Source of the DNA: Plumapathes pennacea
Taxonomy: Eukaryota; Cnidaria; Anthozoa; Antipatharia; Myriopathidae
DNA length: 64,000 nucleotides
Direction of reading: 5' to 3'
NCBI GenBank assembly: GCA_964036295.1
Contig: OZ038466.1
Span: forward strand, 12,558,001 to 12,622,000
Part shown: positions 24,301-35,000 of the stretch, piece after piece
Layout of the letters: each line of letters starts with the position of its first letter
Position numbering within the stretch: the first letter of the stretch is position 1
Program-made: the position numbers and the translations under genes
The notes under the pieces: generated by a model
Database searches by the model: none
The model's input: the letters and a program-made list of their open reading frames with translations, nothing else
What the model was told of the DNA's origin: nothing

Positions 24301-26572
24301 AGAATTGAAATATCCAAAACGTACATCAAACCTTCATTGTGTTTGTCAATGCGTCAATATACACAACTGCTCACACGAATCTTTATATTAAGAATGTTTC
24401 TTATGAATTTGGTGCGGTGAAACTTACCAACCACCTTCATATACACAGCATCTTGAAGCATGACAGGAGGTCCGAAACCAATTTCAATGCTGTACTGGTT
24501 TTCGTCTCCTAATGTGACGTTTAACAAAACAAATGAAACCACAAACTTTGATATATCTCCAGTCCATTTAATGCGACCCTTGTAGCTTGCAGGGGCATTA
24601 CTATAGCCAGGAACACCATTACTTCCTAAAGCCATGAGAACTTTTGAAGTAGTTGATGGCGCTAAAATCCACGTTACGCTTTCCAATGTATCTTTAGCTG
24701 CCACTTCATATTTCCATTGTAATGTGAAGTTAGACCCTAAAACTGCATTTTGAGCAGTTGAGTAGGAAGTCAGTAAACGTGTAGTCCGTGTATCTGCGTA
24801 TAAATAGCCAAGATTAGGTATCAGATCACCAGCTTATTGGATGAGGAAATAAAAATTTCACTTTAGGGTTTGAGTAAACAAGACGTGCATAATTAATACT
24901 TGCGGCGGAGTGGTTGCACGACGATATTTTTTTTTCTGATAATGATAGTGATTTGACTCCAGGAATTCTATAATCTATAATCTATAGTATCTATAGATAT
25001 TGGTATTTATGTCTCTGGTCGCTGCTGAAAATGTTGGTTCGGTTTGGTTGTAATAAAGCGCTAAGGCGCCTTAAAGTATTAAGGCGGACAGGCAGAAAAC
25101 TGAACACAGGGCTAATTTACATAAAATTAGCGACTTACAACAGAAATCACATTGAATACTAACACAGCCGGCTATACTTTAACAAGACATGAACTTAATG
25201 AATAATTGCCAAGTTTAATTTTGCTGCTCATTACAGGAAGCAAGAATGTATTGCTTTTATACCACTTTTGCAAGTGAAATTTAAAAAATATACACGACTC
25301 CATTGCCATAAGTATCAATATTTTTTTACTGTTAAGTATAGGGTGATTGTGGGTTAATGCACAATCCGCGCCAATGTTGCAAATCTCTGTGACTGCATCC
25401 GTATATGTGTATACAACACTATTCATGCTATAGAAATTTTTGTAGAGATAAATAATCTATGCTTGCATATAAAAATATTAATATACAGATTTGTTAACCT
25501 ACACGTAGTGCGATTATAAAATGACTTGCACGGGACAATTGCACCGTGCGTCCATCCAATTGCATGCAACAATAAGTGCGAAGTGTGTCCCGACTTACGA
25601 GAGCTGACAATGCTATTATACTAAAATAAAATAAAAAGTTGAAAATATATATTTTTGTACTAATCACTTTGATAGGTTATTTATAACACAAAATAACCCA
25701 GCTTCTGTGATACTTTGATCTAGCCAAATGTCTATGATACCGCTGACACCTAAATTTGACATAGCTTTGGTCAAAATGACCGCTAATCTCATAAATCTCA
25801 TGCCATGCCGAGTAGCCGAAGTAACCGCCAACCACACTATATTATTACTCAATTTAAGTTGGCAAGTTTCTCAATTTAGCAGACGAATGCTACTAATATG
25901 CCATCATTGTACTTGTTACTTACCCACCACTTTGAGGTTCACAATGTTTTGTAAGCGGCCAAAGGTGTTATATCTGATGGTCAGCCGGTAATTTGTTTCA
26001 TCATCCAGCGTAATATTTTGTAGAAAAAAGGAGGCCACAAACTTCTTTAAGTCTCCAGTCCATGTGATGCGGCCCTTGTACTTCACAGGAGCTCTATCTA
26101 AGTATACAGTTCCATCTTTTGCAACATAAACCAAAATTGTAGTTGGTGGTAACTCCAACTGTACGTAACCCAAGGTGTCTTGGGCGGCCAGCACATATGT
26201 CCAGTTGAAGGTAAAATTTGATCCAAGAACCGCATTCTGAGGAGCTGAGTACTGACTAAGGAACTGTGTTTTCTCCCCATCTGTCAAGACAAACATATTT
26301 TAACACAGTTTTAATCAGCCGGAGTTCGTCATTTTTTCGAAATCAAGCGAAAAAGCGTCCCAACAGTAGATACGAAAAGTGTACTACTTTTAATCTGTAA
26401 TACTCACCACAAAGCAAAGAAAATATAAATACTGTAACAAGGACTGTTAGGAAAACAACCATTAGTCATTGACGGATTACTCCGTTGTACAGCTTATTGT
26501 GAAAAGATGCCAAAAGTCGAATAAACCTCAGGTCTGCTGACCAGCCGTGATCAGTGCAGGAGTCGTCGGAAC
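11412..26572 (-). CDS. Receptor tyrosine kinase gene 1 (Ig/FN3 ectodomain)
   Basis: A complete spliced model of 20 coding exons (minus strand) gives 3180 coding bases and about 1059 aa. Coding exons: 26408-26462, 25924-26280, 24428-24793, 23240-23524, 22631-22900, 21745-22026, 19944-20234, 19493-19537, 19152-19256, 18708-18726, 18468-18507, 15125-15386, 14820-14930, 14376-14566, 13971-14093, 13795-13865, 12761-12801, 11979-12075, 11620-11719, 11412-11480. Every boundary has GT-AG and the phases add up without a stop. Domain order is signal peptide, two Ig-V-like, two Ig, two FN3, TM, juxtamembrane, tyrosine kinase, short tail. It is a plasma-membrane receptor. The ligand is unknown. The kinase is closest in style to FGFR/Cad96Ca-like invertebrate receptors. 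A 5' UTR segment probably reaches 26572. The paralogue lies at 29127-61543. Confidence 0.88.
11496..11535. repeat. A-rich/(AT)n microsatellite
   Basis: An A run followed by about nine AT units lies in the last intron of RTK gene 1. Confidence 0.85.
12181..12207. repeat. (GATTT)n microsatellite
   Basis: About five GATTT units in an intron of RTK gene 1. Confidence 0.85.
13409..13555. repeat. Foldback palindrome in an intron
   Basis: AGAAAAATTCACTGCCTGAC at 13409 returns as its complement ending at 13555. The two arms, of about 65 bp, surround a short GC-containing centre near 13482-13490. It is probably a small foldback transposon. I found no clear flanking duplication. Confidence 0.7.
15446..16796 (-). 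mobile_element. Helitron-like repeat, copy A (partial)
   Basis: This is a copy of the family also at 16797-18180, 37136-38472 and 42202-44334. Read on the minus strand the 3' end is ATTATTGTATTTCTAG followed by T, which fits the CTRR-T rule of Helitrons. The other end abuts copy B at 16797. A MITE at 16046-16231 interrupts it. It keeps part of the arginine-rich coding region in degenerate form. Confidence 0.55.
16046..16231. mobile_element. Harbinger-like MITE with TTA duplication
   Basis: This 186-bp element has ends AGCCTGGTCCTTACTAGCGC and the near-complement GCGCTAGTGAGGACCAGGCT. It is flanked by TTA (16043-16045 and 16232-16234). The inside is mostly CATAAG repeats in both orientations. 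The related sequence at 17390-17415 shows the empty site (TTTGTTACAG), which proves the boundaries. A 3-bp TTA duplication points to PIF/Harbinger. Confidence 0.88.
16797..18180 (-). mobile_element. Helitron-like repeat, copy B
   Basis: Minus-strand orientation. The 5' end is TCCCCGAGCGAAGCGAAGCG near 18180. The 3' end is GCGATTATCGTATTTCTAG at 16797, with T following. Next to the 5' end lies a block with CTCCAAGCGAGTCGCCATCTCG that recurs alone at 18300, 40390, 44230 and 59520. It encodes the reading frame at 17453-17923. I infer a non-autonomous Helitron; no Rep or helicase domain is present. Confidence 0.55.
17453..17923 (-). CDS. Arg/Glu-rich Helitron-type N-terminal fragment
   Basis: A 156-codon frame starts [20 protein letters not shown] and continues with [20 protein letters not shown], then [20 protein letters not shown]. 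Such repeated R/E/Q-rich coiled segments are seen at the N-terminus of Helitron Rep-helicase proteins and of related multi-copy PIF1/Helitron genes in invertebrates. The rest of the frame (after about residue 80) has no recognisable domain. Related versions occur at about 16480-16740, 37375-37599 (complement) and 43726-44073. It is a transposon remnant and not a host gene. Confidence 0.5.
   Translation of the reverse strand: MKTGKLDTARSREARLQKRRELARARRNRETIEQRQIRLEKRRQTFDNRQHHERKRAEETAPQREQRLEANRELQTPSCVKLRSLFRKNKQQRLVSGKRTITVTNIFYPYLVTRSLQECIKICMLIIFPRSIVLIRFCRQFRLPYWLRAIGTWSLE
18274..18302. repeat. (CA)n microsatellite
   Basis: CA repeats interrupted once by CC, directly before the terminal Helitron-like fragment at 18303. 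Confidence 0.85.
18303..18392. mobile_element. Helitron-like terminal fragment
   Basis: About 90 bp matching the terminal block of the family (AAATTTCGAGATGGCGACACG to CACTTCGTTCGGGGA). It lies 76 bp from the microexon 18468-18507. Confidence 0.6.
18468..19256 (-). CDS. RTK gene 1, transmembrane exon and two juxtamembrane microexons
   Basis: Exon 19152-19256 encodes CDCG followed by the membrane span [20 protein letters not shown] and a basic stop-transfer CRRAR. Next come a 19-nt exon (18708-18726; KPKPGG) and a 40-nt exon (18468-18507; [13 protein letters not shown]). Both have good splice sites, and exactly the same lengths and phases recur in gene 2 (32937-32955 and 32383-32422), so they are real although tiny. 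Confidence 0.85.
19493..22026 (-). CDS. RTK gene 1, two FN3 exons and linker exon
   Basis: Exon 21745-22026 encodes FN3-1 (residues about 445-539: [33 protein letters not shown]). Exon 19944-20234 encodes FN3-2 (about 539-636: [34 protein letters not shown]). The 45-nt exon 19493-19537 codes a short Thr/Arg-rich linker before the membrane. Its acceptor TTCTAACAG and its phase fit the flanking exons. Confidence 0.87.
20361..20497. repeat. Foldback palindrome (MITE-like)
   Basis: Arms of about 60 bp read GAGTCCGATTCGGTCTGTAA and the complement, with a centre CCGCGCTTCGCGG that is itself a hairpin. It lies in the intron between FN3 exons of RTK gene 1. Confidence 0.7.
22631..23524 (-). CDS. RTK gene 1, two Ig domain exons
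   Basis: Exon 23240-23524 encodes an I-set-like Ig (residues about 260-355) with [17 protein letters not shown] and YECQAGN, so both canonical cysteines and the tryptophan are present. Exon 22631-22900 encodes the next Ig (about 355-445) with [17 protein letters not shown] and [10 protein letters not shown]. Both exons are phase 1-1 and could be skipped or duplicated without a frameshift. Confidence 0.88.
24428..26280 (-). CDS. RTK gene 1, two cysteine-free Ig-V-like domain exons
   Basis: Exons 25924-26280 and 24428-24793 encode related domains of about 120 aa (residues about 19-138 and 138-260). Shared landmarks are NAVLGSNFT, a W in the next strand, KYKGRI(T/K)WTGD and a final LQ(N/D) then KVVG. 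They look like Ig V-set sandwiches, but neither contains any cysteine, so the canonical disulfide is absent. NFT and NIT/NVT sequons suggest N-glycosylation. Gene 2 has one such domain. Domain identity is inferred from pattern and context. Confidence 0.8.
26408..26572 (-). CDS. RTK gene 1, first coding exon: signal peptide and 5' UTR
   Basis: ATG at 26462-26460 opens [19 protein letters not shown], a hydrophobic signal peptide. The donor GTGAGT follows 26408. Upstream, a TTTACAG acceptor at 26573 makes 26463-26572 probable 5' UTR. The same layout with similar UTR words (CGACTCC, GATCA, GCTGGTC) occurs in gene 2, which supports this start. Confidence 0.82.
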
Positions 26573-29126
26573 CTGTAAATGCAAGGGCCCGAAGACAAAT
26601 TGTTTAATTAAGTTCAGTAAAATAGACTGAGAGTTCAAAAAGGTTTCCGTTATCTAGACAAGAATCATCTGAAGTACTCTCTACTTGAACTTTATGGTGA
26701 TTATTGAGTGGTGAGCACTACACAAAATACGCCGAGTGCCATTCGATGCTTGGCAAACATCTAGTTTGGAGTCCACGAGCGGTCTTTGACTATCGCTGAG
26801 TGTAAACCGACATATTTTTAACCAAAAAAAATTCAAAGGCGAATCGAAGGTTGCGTTACATTTTTGCTGGAAGCAATCTTTGGCAGTCGTGTGCTTGAGC
26901 GGAAGAGCATGATAACTGGTAAGTTCTACAGCCAGCCACACCCGCATCTATACAGTCTAAATAGTAATAGCTTATTGAGATACAGTGGAATATGAGGTAA
27001 AATACATGTTCAATTAGTTGTACATTGGTTGAATAACTGTGTTATAAATCGACTTAAAAAATAGATAGGTGTAAGATAAATTTCTCAAATTGAAGGAACG
27101 TAGCATGAGCATCGTTTCTTCGTTCATTGAACAATCCTGGCTGCTTCATTTTTATACTCAGTTTTCGCGTTTAGAAAACCATGTAATAGTAAGTGTCACT
27201 GACACAGACACAAGCAATGTCTGAATTGAATTCACGCATTACGCCGAGTTCATTACCTGGAGTTTGTGTAAACTGTGCGTGACAGTAACGCGCGCCAACG
27301 ATGGCAGTGCCATTTACCACGCGGAAGCTATCCAGCTGCTGCGTTTCAACCAAAGAGCTACATAAAATAATCAAGACAAAATGTTCCTATATTGCACCTA
27401 ATGTATCCAAAGGAATGTTTACTCGTTCTAACGACAGCTTACTTACCCTAATTTGACACGGCCATGTATTAATCGAGTCATTTAGTCTACTCAGCCAATA
27501 ATAATACCTCGCGATTTTGAATAGCATGAATAACGTCAATGTCGTTTCTTCGCAAGAGTAGAATTCGTGTTTATGTAACAGCCACTTTAGTACCTACAAA
27601 TCAGTTATGTCATTTTCGCTGTAGAGTACCAAGCACGCGAACGGCAACATATGCCTGACGGTCATCATTCAAGGTAGAAACACTCGGCATAACTTTCTTG
27701 TTGCAATTAAACAACAACGCAATAGCTCGGTCGGTAAGGTCAAAACCTCGGGCGATATGTAAACTAGAAAGTGATGTACTCACCACTTCACCAAAACTTC
27801 ACACGCTGGGTCTCCCAAATCAGTGGAAAGAGAAAACACAATCCACCTCGGATATCACCGCTGAAGCAGCCAACCACATGACTTGCATAATTATTTTCAG
27901 ACAAGAGTTTGACGTTTGAAAGTAACAGCAATGATTATCATAAATTAGATTGAATCAGATTTAAGGCGCCTCCGGAGTTTCATCTGGCGCATTCGTTCTT
28001 GATAAACTTTGGATCATAACTTTTTTGGCTTTTATGCAATTCCTATAAAACTTTGAGAAACTTTGCAGCTATCATCCAGCAATAATATGATTGAATTCAA
28101 TTTAACTGGGGAAAAATATTTTCAGTGCAGCTATTATAGCTTAGTACACAGCACCTTTTAAACACAATCGCAACCAGTGAAAACTTTTGCTGGTATATTT
28201 TTGTTAAATTTCTGGAATCAGCTTATATTGACTTAATACACACCTTAACCAAGTTTCAGAAAATTCGTCGGGGCAGAAGAGCGGAGGTAATAAAACCATC
28301 AAAATTTCGCCATGAATTTTCCTTTTGCATTTATAGCAAAGATTTACGTTTACAAGTGACTAACTGTGCGTTTTTATATTGATATAGGCAGAACATCAGA
28401 TTTAGCGTGACGACCTGTTTTAAAATCGAGCGCCTTTACTTCCCAGTCACCGTTGTCTTCACCAACCGAAGCATACATTTCTTGTTTCTTGTGACACTGT
28501 AATGACTTGTAAACCACCCATTCTTTGCAGGATGTTTTCTAAGAAGACCTCATGAGGGAATTGTGACTGATATATTGGTACAGGTAATAAAGGTGCGCAT
28601 TCTAAAGTCGGCATTTTAATGTGGTACAATACATGTTTGTCCAAAACGATTCTGGGAAAATACAAATACCAAAGTAAATTTAAGTTACGAAAATGTCCTA
28701 ATTTCGTTCTTAATGACTAAATGCGTATGATATTCATACTGCATGCTTTTACTTATCAAATTCTACCTTACAGTTCAAAACTTTCATTATCCTTCACTAT
28801 TTCAATTTCTTGTCAAGAAAAAAAACATAATGATGGAAACAGGCAATAATTTTTAAGCTTTGATAGTCCATCCTCTACTAATAGGCGATTCTATTAATTT
28901 CATTGCTTGCTTCTTGCAGTACAAAAACAACAACAACAAACCATTAAATCATTAAATTTACAGCCGTTAACGGCAGTTTGCGCTGGCTCAATCTCAGACA
29001 AATAGGCTCTATGCGTCGCCAAAGAAACAATCTTTAGAAATAAACTCTGAGAATCATAAACAGGGTATACAATAACTCGAACAGATAAAATATATTGTTG
29101 CTTCTCGGCGGCCTTTTCAGGATGCA
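26573..29126. other. Intergenic region between the tandem RTK genes
   Basis: This holds the upstream region of gene 1 and the downstream region of gene 2, about 2.5 kb. I see no convincing gene. Promoter elements could not be assigned by eye. The short open frames here look random. Confidence 0.5.
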
Positions 29127-32039
29127 TTAGACAATATCGTCAACGTTGGCATACAAGGAACTGTCATACTCCTTTAGGTTTATGTAGGTCTGAAAAAAAA
29201 AAAAAAAAAAAAGCAACAAAACTCAGTTAAGCTGGCTGACTAACTAATATTTTTGGCCTGGACAAAGAAAATGTCCAGTGAAATCCAAAGGAAAGCAGAT
29301 ATGATATACGAATCAATAAAATATTTGTTTTAATGTTACTTAGTCCTTAGGCCTATGTTATTAAAGTGTAACTCACCCTGTGGTTCCTTTCCATTTTGGC
29401 CATGATGCCTTTCATTTCAGAGAAAGTTGGTCTCTCACTTGGGTTTTCTTTCCAGCAGTCAGTCATGATACAGTACCTAAATTTAGGCAATCGCACAACA
29501 AAAATTTGATTGGATTCCCGAAAGTACAGTCGATCACATTTTTACGTTTGTCGCCCACAAACTATATAATACCTAATTTCAAAAAAAAAAAAAAAAAAAA
29601 AAAAAACAGACAGATATAGAAATATACGATGGAAACTGAAAGTGAACTAGTTGTCGGTCTGCATCACGCAGCGGGTAGTAATAAACCTATATCATAATTA
29701 CTTTAAAATTGAAACTGCGGAACGTACCGACTGACGTATCGATCGTTTGCCCTTTATCAGATAGCCTTATATTTCTCCGGTGTAACGCCGTTCATAGATA
29801 TTTAGAGTGTACTACATCTTTTTGGGACTTGATTGGGACTTACTTTTGATTAATTAGGAAAAATGACATAATCGCGGAACTTAGAACGGAAGAAATAATG
29901 CATTATTGTGAATGTATGTTCCGAGGAATTCCGGCCGAACTTACAGCCGATCTTCCAAATGCGCTGGTTTCGGCATTCTGTATCCCTCCTGTAAACGAGC
30001 TGCAATACGGCGACCGTCCATGTTGGGGTAAGGACGCCCACCTAAAGTTAAAAGAAATCCACAAATTTGAAGTTAAGTTAAAAGTTACAGTTATGTACAG
30101 TAACATAACAATGTCTATGCTGGAAATCACTGACGTCGCTCCTTACAAGCGTCGAACTTATGCAAATGAGCAAAATTAATTTGAGCTAAATTTTGTTAGC
30201 CGGTTCAGCGCATGTGAGGAGTAGCGTCTAAGACGGGCCTGAACTTACCTATGGTAAATATTTCGTACAACACAACTCCATAGCTCCACCTTCAAAGAAG
30301 AAAAAATGATGCAGTGCCGTGAAAGAGGATAATCATCATACTTCGGCCTGTAAATGCACGTCTGTAGCTCATAGTAATTTTCGACTTCGAAAAGAACAGT
30401 GGGTCAAATCAAAACTTCGACAGGGCGAAGACACTATGTTTGACTCATTCAGTATGACGTCATCTAGGAGCTTGAAGCATTACACACTGAAACTTACACA
30501 TCACTCTGAGTAGTGTACACCCCATAAAGTAGGGATTCATATGCGGTCCACTTCACAGGCAGACGACCCTTTGGGGTAACAAAGAAAAATAATATTAGTA
30601 AAGTCACTGAAATACTTAAATGCAGAGAAAAAAAAGACAGTGTTAGTGACGCTAGTCAGTGATGCTGACTAAACACACCGGACACCAAAACACATAGTGC
30701 AAGGAATGATTTCAAATAAATTAGAAAAGTTTTCTTACCCTGCTTCTCTTGGTGTAGATATCATCCTGGTGAACATCCCGCGCCATACCGAAATCCGTCA
30801 CTTTACATTTCTCTCCTTCCCCAACCAACACATTTCTGGCGGCCAAGTCACGATGAATAACCTGAAACACAACCACGTGAAATATTGAACGTAAAATAAA
30901 CTTACTGGGAGGGAATAAAACACAATTTTTAGTTCCTTTAAAATATGTCCTTACTTTGGCATTAGCCACGCCTTTAAAGGTATCCATCAAACATTTCGAC
31001 TTTTGTGTAACAAATCTCCTTGTACGCACAATGATTAAAGCTCTTCATTCATTTCTTCCTGTTACCTTCTTAGAAGCAAGAAAATTCATCCCATCAGCGA
31101 TTTGCCAGGCAAAACTCATCAGCTGCTGTGATGTCAGGTCGGTTCTTGGCTTAACATCCGGGTTCTTGTAATAAGTATCATTCAGGCCACGGCTCTTCCT
31201 CAAGTATCCCAGCAAGTCACCATACGGGACATACTCAATGATTACCATAGGAGGCTCTAATGAAACATAGGTATTTACTTTACAAATATGTGACTGTATA
31301 CATGTAAGATTATTTAGGTGCAACCCAGCTACCATGCGATAGTTAATTTGTTTATTTTTGCATAAATGCCGCTTATTGTGTTTTACAGAAAAGTTTATTT
31401 TTTCAGAATACATGTGTTCGTTCCTTCTCGTTCACTGCGCTTTTACCTTATTTTTTGTATTTTGTTATTTCATAATTATTACCTGATTCAGTGACGCATC
31501 CCAGAAGTTTAATCACGTGAGGGTGAGGTTTGAATGTTTTCATCAGTTCGAGTTCTGCAAGCAAGTCTTTTCTGTCCGAGCTCGGGGCATTTTCTGCAAA
31601 AAGATAGGCGCATTGAATTAGAAAACTGTCATGGCAAGTATGGCAATCAAAATGTTGAGACCTCAGCTTCATACGTCTTTACAGTTAACGGCAGCTTTTA
31701 AAAAAGCATAAAACTAAAACAAGTGATAAGAGTTGACAATAATTAATCATGCAGATTGTCTTCATTACATTTACCTTTCAACATTTTCACTGCCACCATC
31801 ATCTCTCTTTCGACGCCACGAATACCAGTTGCCGTTGCTTTTCCAACTTTTGAGAAAGCGCCCTTACCGATGATCTTTATGACATTGATGTTGGATCTGT
31901 TTAGTTCCCAACTCCTGTTTCGGGGCACGAGAGGCATGTACTCACTGGGTGGCGCGGGGGAACCAGCAGCGGTGTTGGGGAAGTCAGCACTTGGATTTAT
32001 TTTACCAATAACCGAGTTATTCGTGGATAAAATTGGATC
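29127..32039 (-). CDS. RTK gene 2, tyrosine kinase exons
   Basis: Nine exons. It carries [58 protein letters not shown] and [12 protein letters not shown], all as in gene 1, with AYE in place of APE again. The tail reads [20 protein letters not shown] and ends at TAA 29129-29127. The two kinases are near-identical in the catalytic core, while the juxtamembrane sequences before MPLVPR differ strongly. Confidence 0.92.
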
Positions 32040-35000
32040 CTAATATTGGTCATTGGACAAATAGCTTATCAGGAGATAATTTTGCAATCAGTAAATTATG
32101 ACATCCAGAGGAAAACTACAGCACATACGAATCCGACCGAGATTGGCTGTGTGTTTCAAAGGACTGAAAAAATATAAAAAATACAACTAGAAAGGCAGAG
32201 ACAGATAAAGGCGGAATTACAAAAAGTGAGTAAAACACAGATAAGAGACAGACAGAAAGTGACTAAAACTTAAGGGAAGAGACATGCTACAGAGCCAGAG
32301 GAAAATCGCGTCAGGCAAGAAGAAAATTAAGATACCATTCATACAAATGATAAATGATACAGAAACATGCACAGTAACCTACCATAGGAATTTCTTTTCC
32401 ACTGCATGCGCTGCATTTCAAACTAAATGCAAACAATATACACTTTAAATTGATAAATCAAATCTACCATGTCCATGAACAGAAATATTTGGTTTGCAAT
32501 CAAGGGTGTCAAGTGCAATAAAAAATAAAAAATAAAAACACTTGTCCCAAATGCTAGTTTTCCTGAAAGTAACCAGCGGGTTCTAATATACATACAGGTA
32601 ACCATCAGGGACCGGTTGTTCAAAGATCGACTAAACTTACCCAGGATTAAACTTTTCTTTTCTCGTGCCTCTAATGTGCAGGCCAACATATTGCGAGGTC
32701 ATTGTGAACAAAGACTAACCTAAAAGTTTGTTCGAACTCAAAACAATAGATAGCTATATACAATCTTCTTATGAGCAAAATTTCACGTTCCTTTATTTCC
32801 AGCTACCGCCACTTCATTTTCAGCTTTAAAAACGACAACGAAGTTTACACCTAACCGAGATTTAGATTATACAGGACTTTGCGACTTCTAATTTTTCACC
32901 TTTAGTATTAAAAAGTACTGATCGAACTCGTCTTACCTTGTGTGTTTCTGATTTCCTATTAAAGAAAAATAGTCTCAAATTATGAAAAATTAAAATATTG
33001 TTTCCAACACCTGAAGTGCCAATGCTTTTTATAATCTTTGCCAAGCTCGACTTTCTCTACTTAACAAAAACCAAATAATACAATATCCCTTACAACTCCA
33101 TCATGCACTATCAAATCATAAAAACTACACTCCGTCCAGTTGTCTACTATGCACTAAATGGCATTTCCATCCATATTATAAAAAACTAAACAGTTATGGG
33201 TGTGCAGCACGAACTAGTGTATATTACCGTCCGATAAATAGTTCGCTTTTCGAGTCATATTTTCTAACATTTCACTCCGACCAGCCTTAACTAACGTGTG
33301 CTGCCTGCCCAAAAACCCCGTTAGAAAAATCGGGAACCTACTCCCCAACCATGCAAATACAGACACACACGGGACATAACTGATTAGCTGATAAAAGTTT
33401 ACTCTGAGAAGTTCGAGAACTGAATGAATACATGAATCTCTCATTCCTTTTATATACCTTATACAACAATTGAGTTTGCCGGCCAAAGGGGAAAGTATGT
33501 ATATTCTTTGCCATTGCCTGACTTCGTTTAGTTCCGCCGATTATAAGTATATTTAGTAACTTGAAGGTATTTACCTGCATGTGCACACTTACCGTGATTC
33601 CTCCAACATATCAGGAAACACTGTGCAACTATGATCAAAACTAATAAGGCGATGACAACTCCATAAGCGATGTGAATCTTTTCACAACTGCAGCTTTCTA
33701 ATGTGAGAAAGTTAACAAATTAGTAAATGACTCACTCTGGTCTGGTCTGTAAAACTTTAGACTGACACAAATTTTGTTTTCTCGCGTTTGATGTAAGCAG
33801 ACCAGCAATGAATATGAGTTGCTTTAGCCGTGATCAAATGTTCATTGTCTCGTATATAATCAGTGCACTCAGCGCTCAAGAACGAAACGACACATTAATA
33901 AAGTTTTCTACTGCTACTGCTACTGCTACTGCTATTACCGCAGTGAGAATCTAAGTTGAACTATTTGGCAGCTAGAGGCAATCATAATAAAGCGCATACG
34001 AGTATTCTATTGTAGCCTAATTTGTTGTATAAGCTGAACACACGGGCATGTTGTATACAATTAGTTACGGAAAACACTCGCTGAGGTATTTTGGGCCTAA
34101 TAATTGTAGTCACGATTACAATCAATGGATAGGAACATATAACTTCTTTGAAATCATAATCATGCTCAGCTTGTTATCCAATGACTAAAATTGATGTGTA
34201 CACAAAAAGAATTTATTTCTATTCAAGTAATGCGATTAAGTATGGAACGCCGGTTATTTCTAGCTGTAATATCTTTTTGTTGATATTTTTTGTGAATACT
34301 ATGGTGATACATGATTTAATATTTAGTACAATTAATCACTTTGATTTCATTTGTATAGTACACCTATGCTGATTTTCTTAATATCTCATTTTATATCAAT
34401 TTATGTTCGTTCATCCCCGATCAGTAGGCTACTTTTTAATGATTTATTGATTGATTACGGGTAAGAGGTAATGCAAAAGTAAAACAATGCAATACATGTA
34501 CATACTTTTTAAAGCACATGCACCATTTATAACACAGTCACGTTCTGTTTGATTAAAAAGCGTGCTTCCTCAGACTATAAAACAATACTATATTTAATGT
34601 ACGCTCACGCCCTTTTTTGACATTGCTCTCTACCAAAATGGGTCCTGGAATTTCTATTTCTTTTCAACCATCATAATGAACATTAATAAAGAAATCTTTT
34701 TAACCGGTTTGAGCAAAAAAGATACCGATAGGATGTATATTTAATTGCCAAATATGCCTGTTTTATAATAGACTAGTTTACGTCAAAATATGAGTGATTT
34801 GTAGCTTGCAATGCAGGCGTTACCGTTCGTTTTCAGGCAAAATTCTTTCGGGAACGCCTGCATTACAAGTTATGAGTGAATGTGAGCAGTGCTTTAGATT
34901 ATTTGATCGTTTTGCTTGAATTCTGCTTGAAAAAAACAACAACTAACGCCTCGGTGAACCGCAGTCAACGTCAGTGTCATCGAATCGGCGGTATGTTAAA

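Noticed and set aside
29380-29619. Open frame on the + strand
   Set aside because: It is antisense to a kinase exon of RTK gene 2 and ends in poly-lysine from a poly(A) tract.
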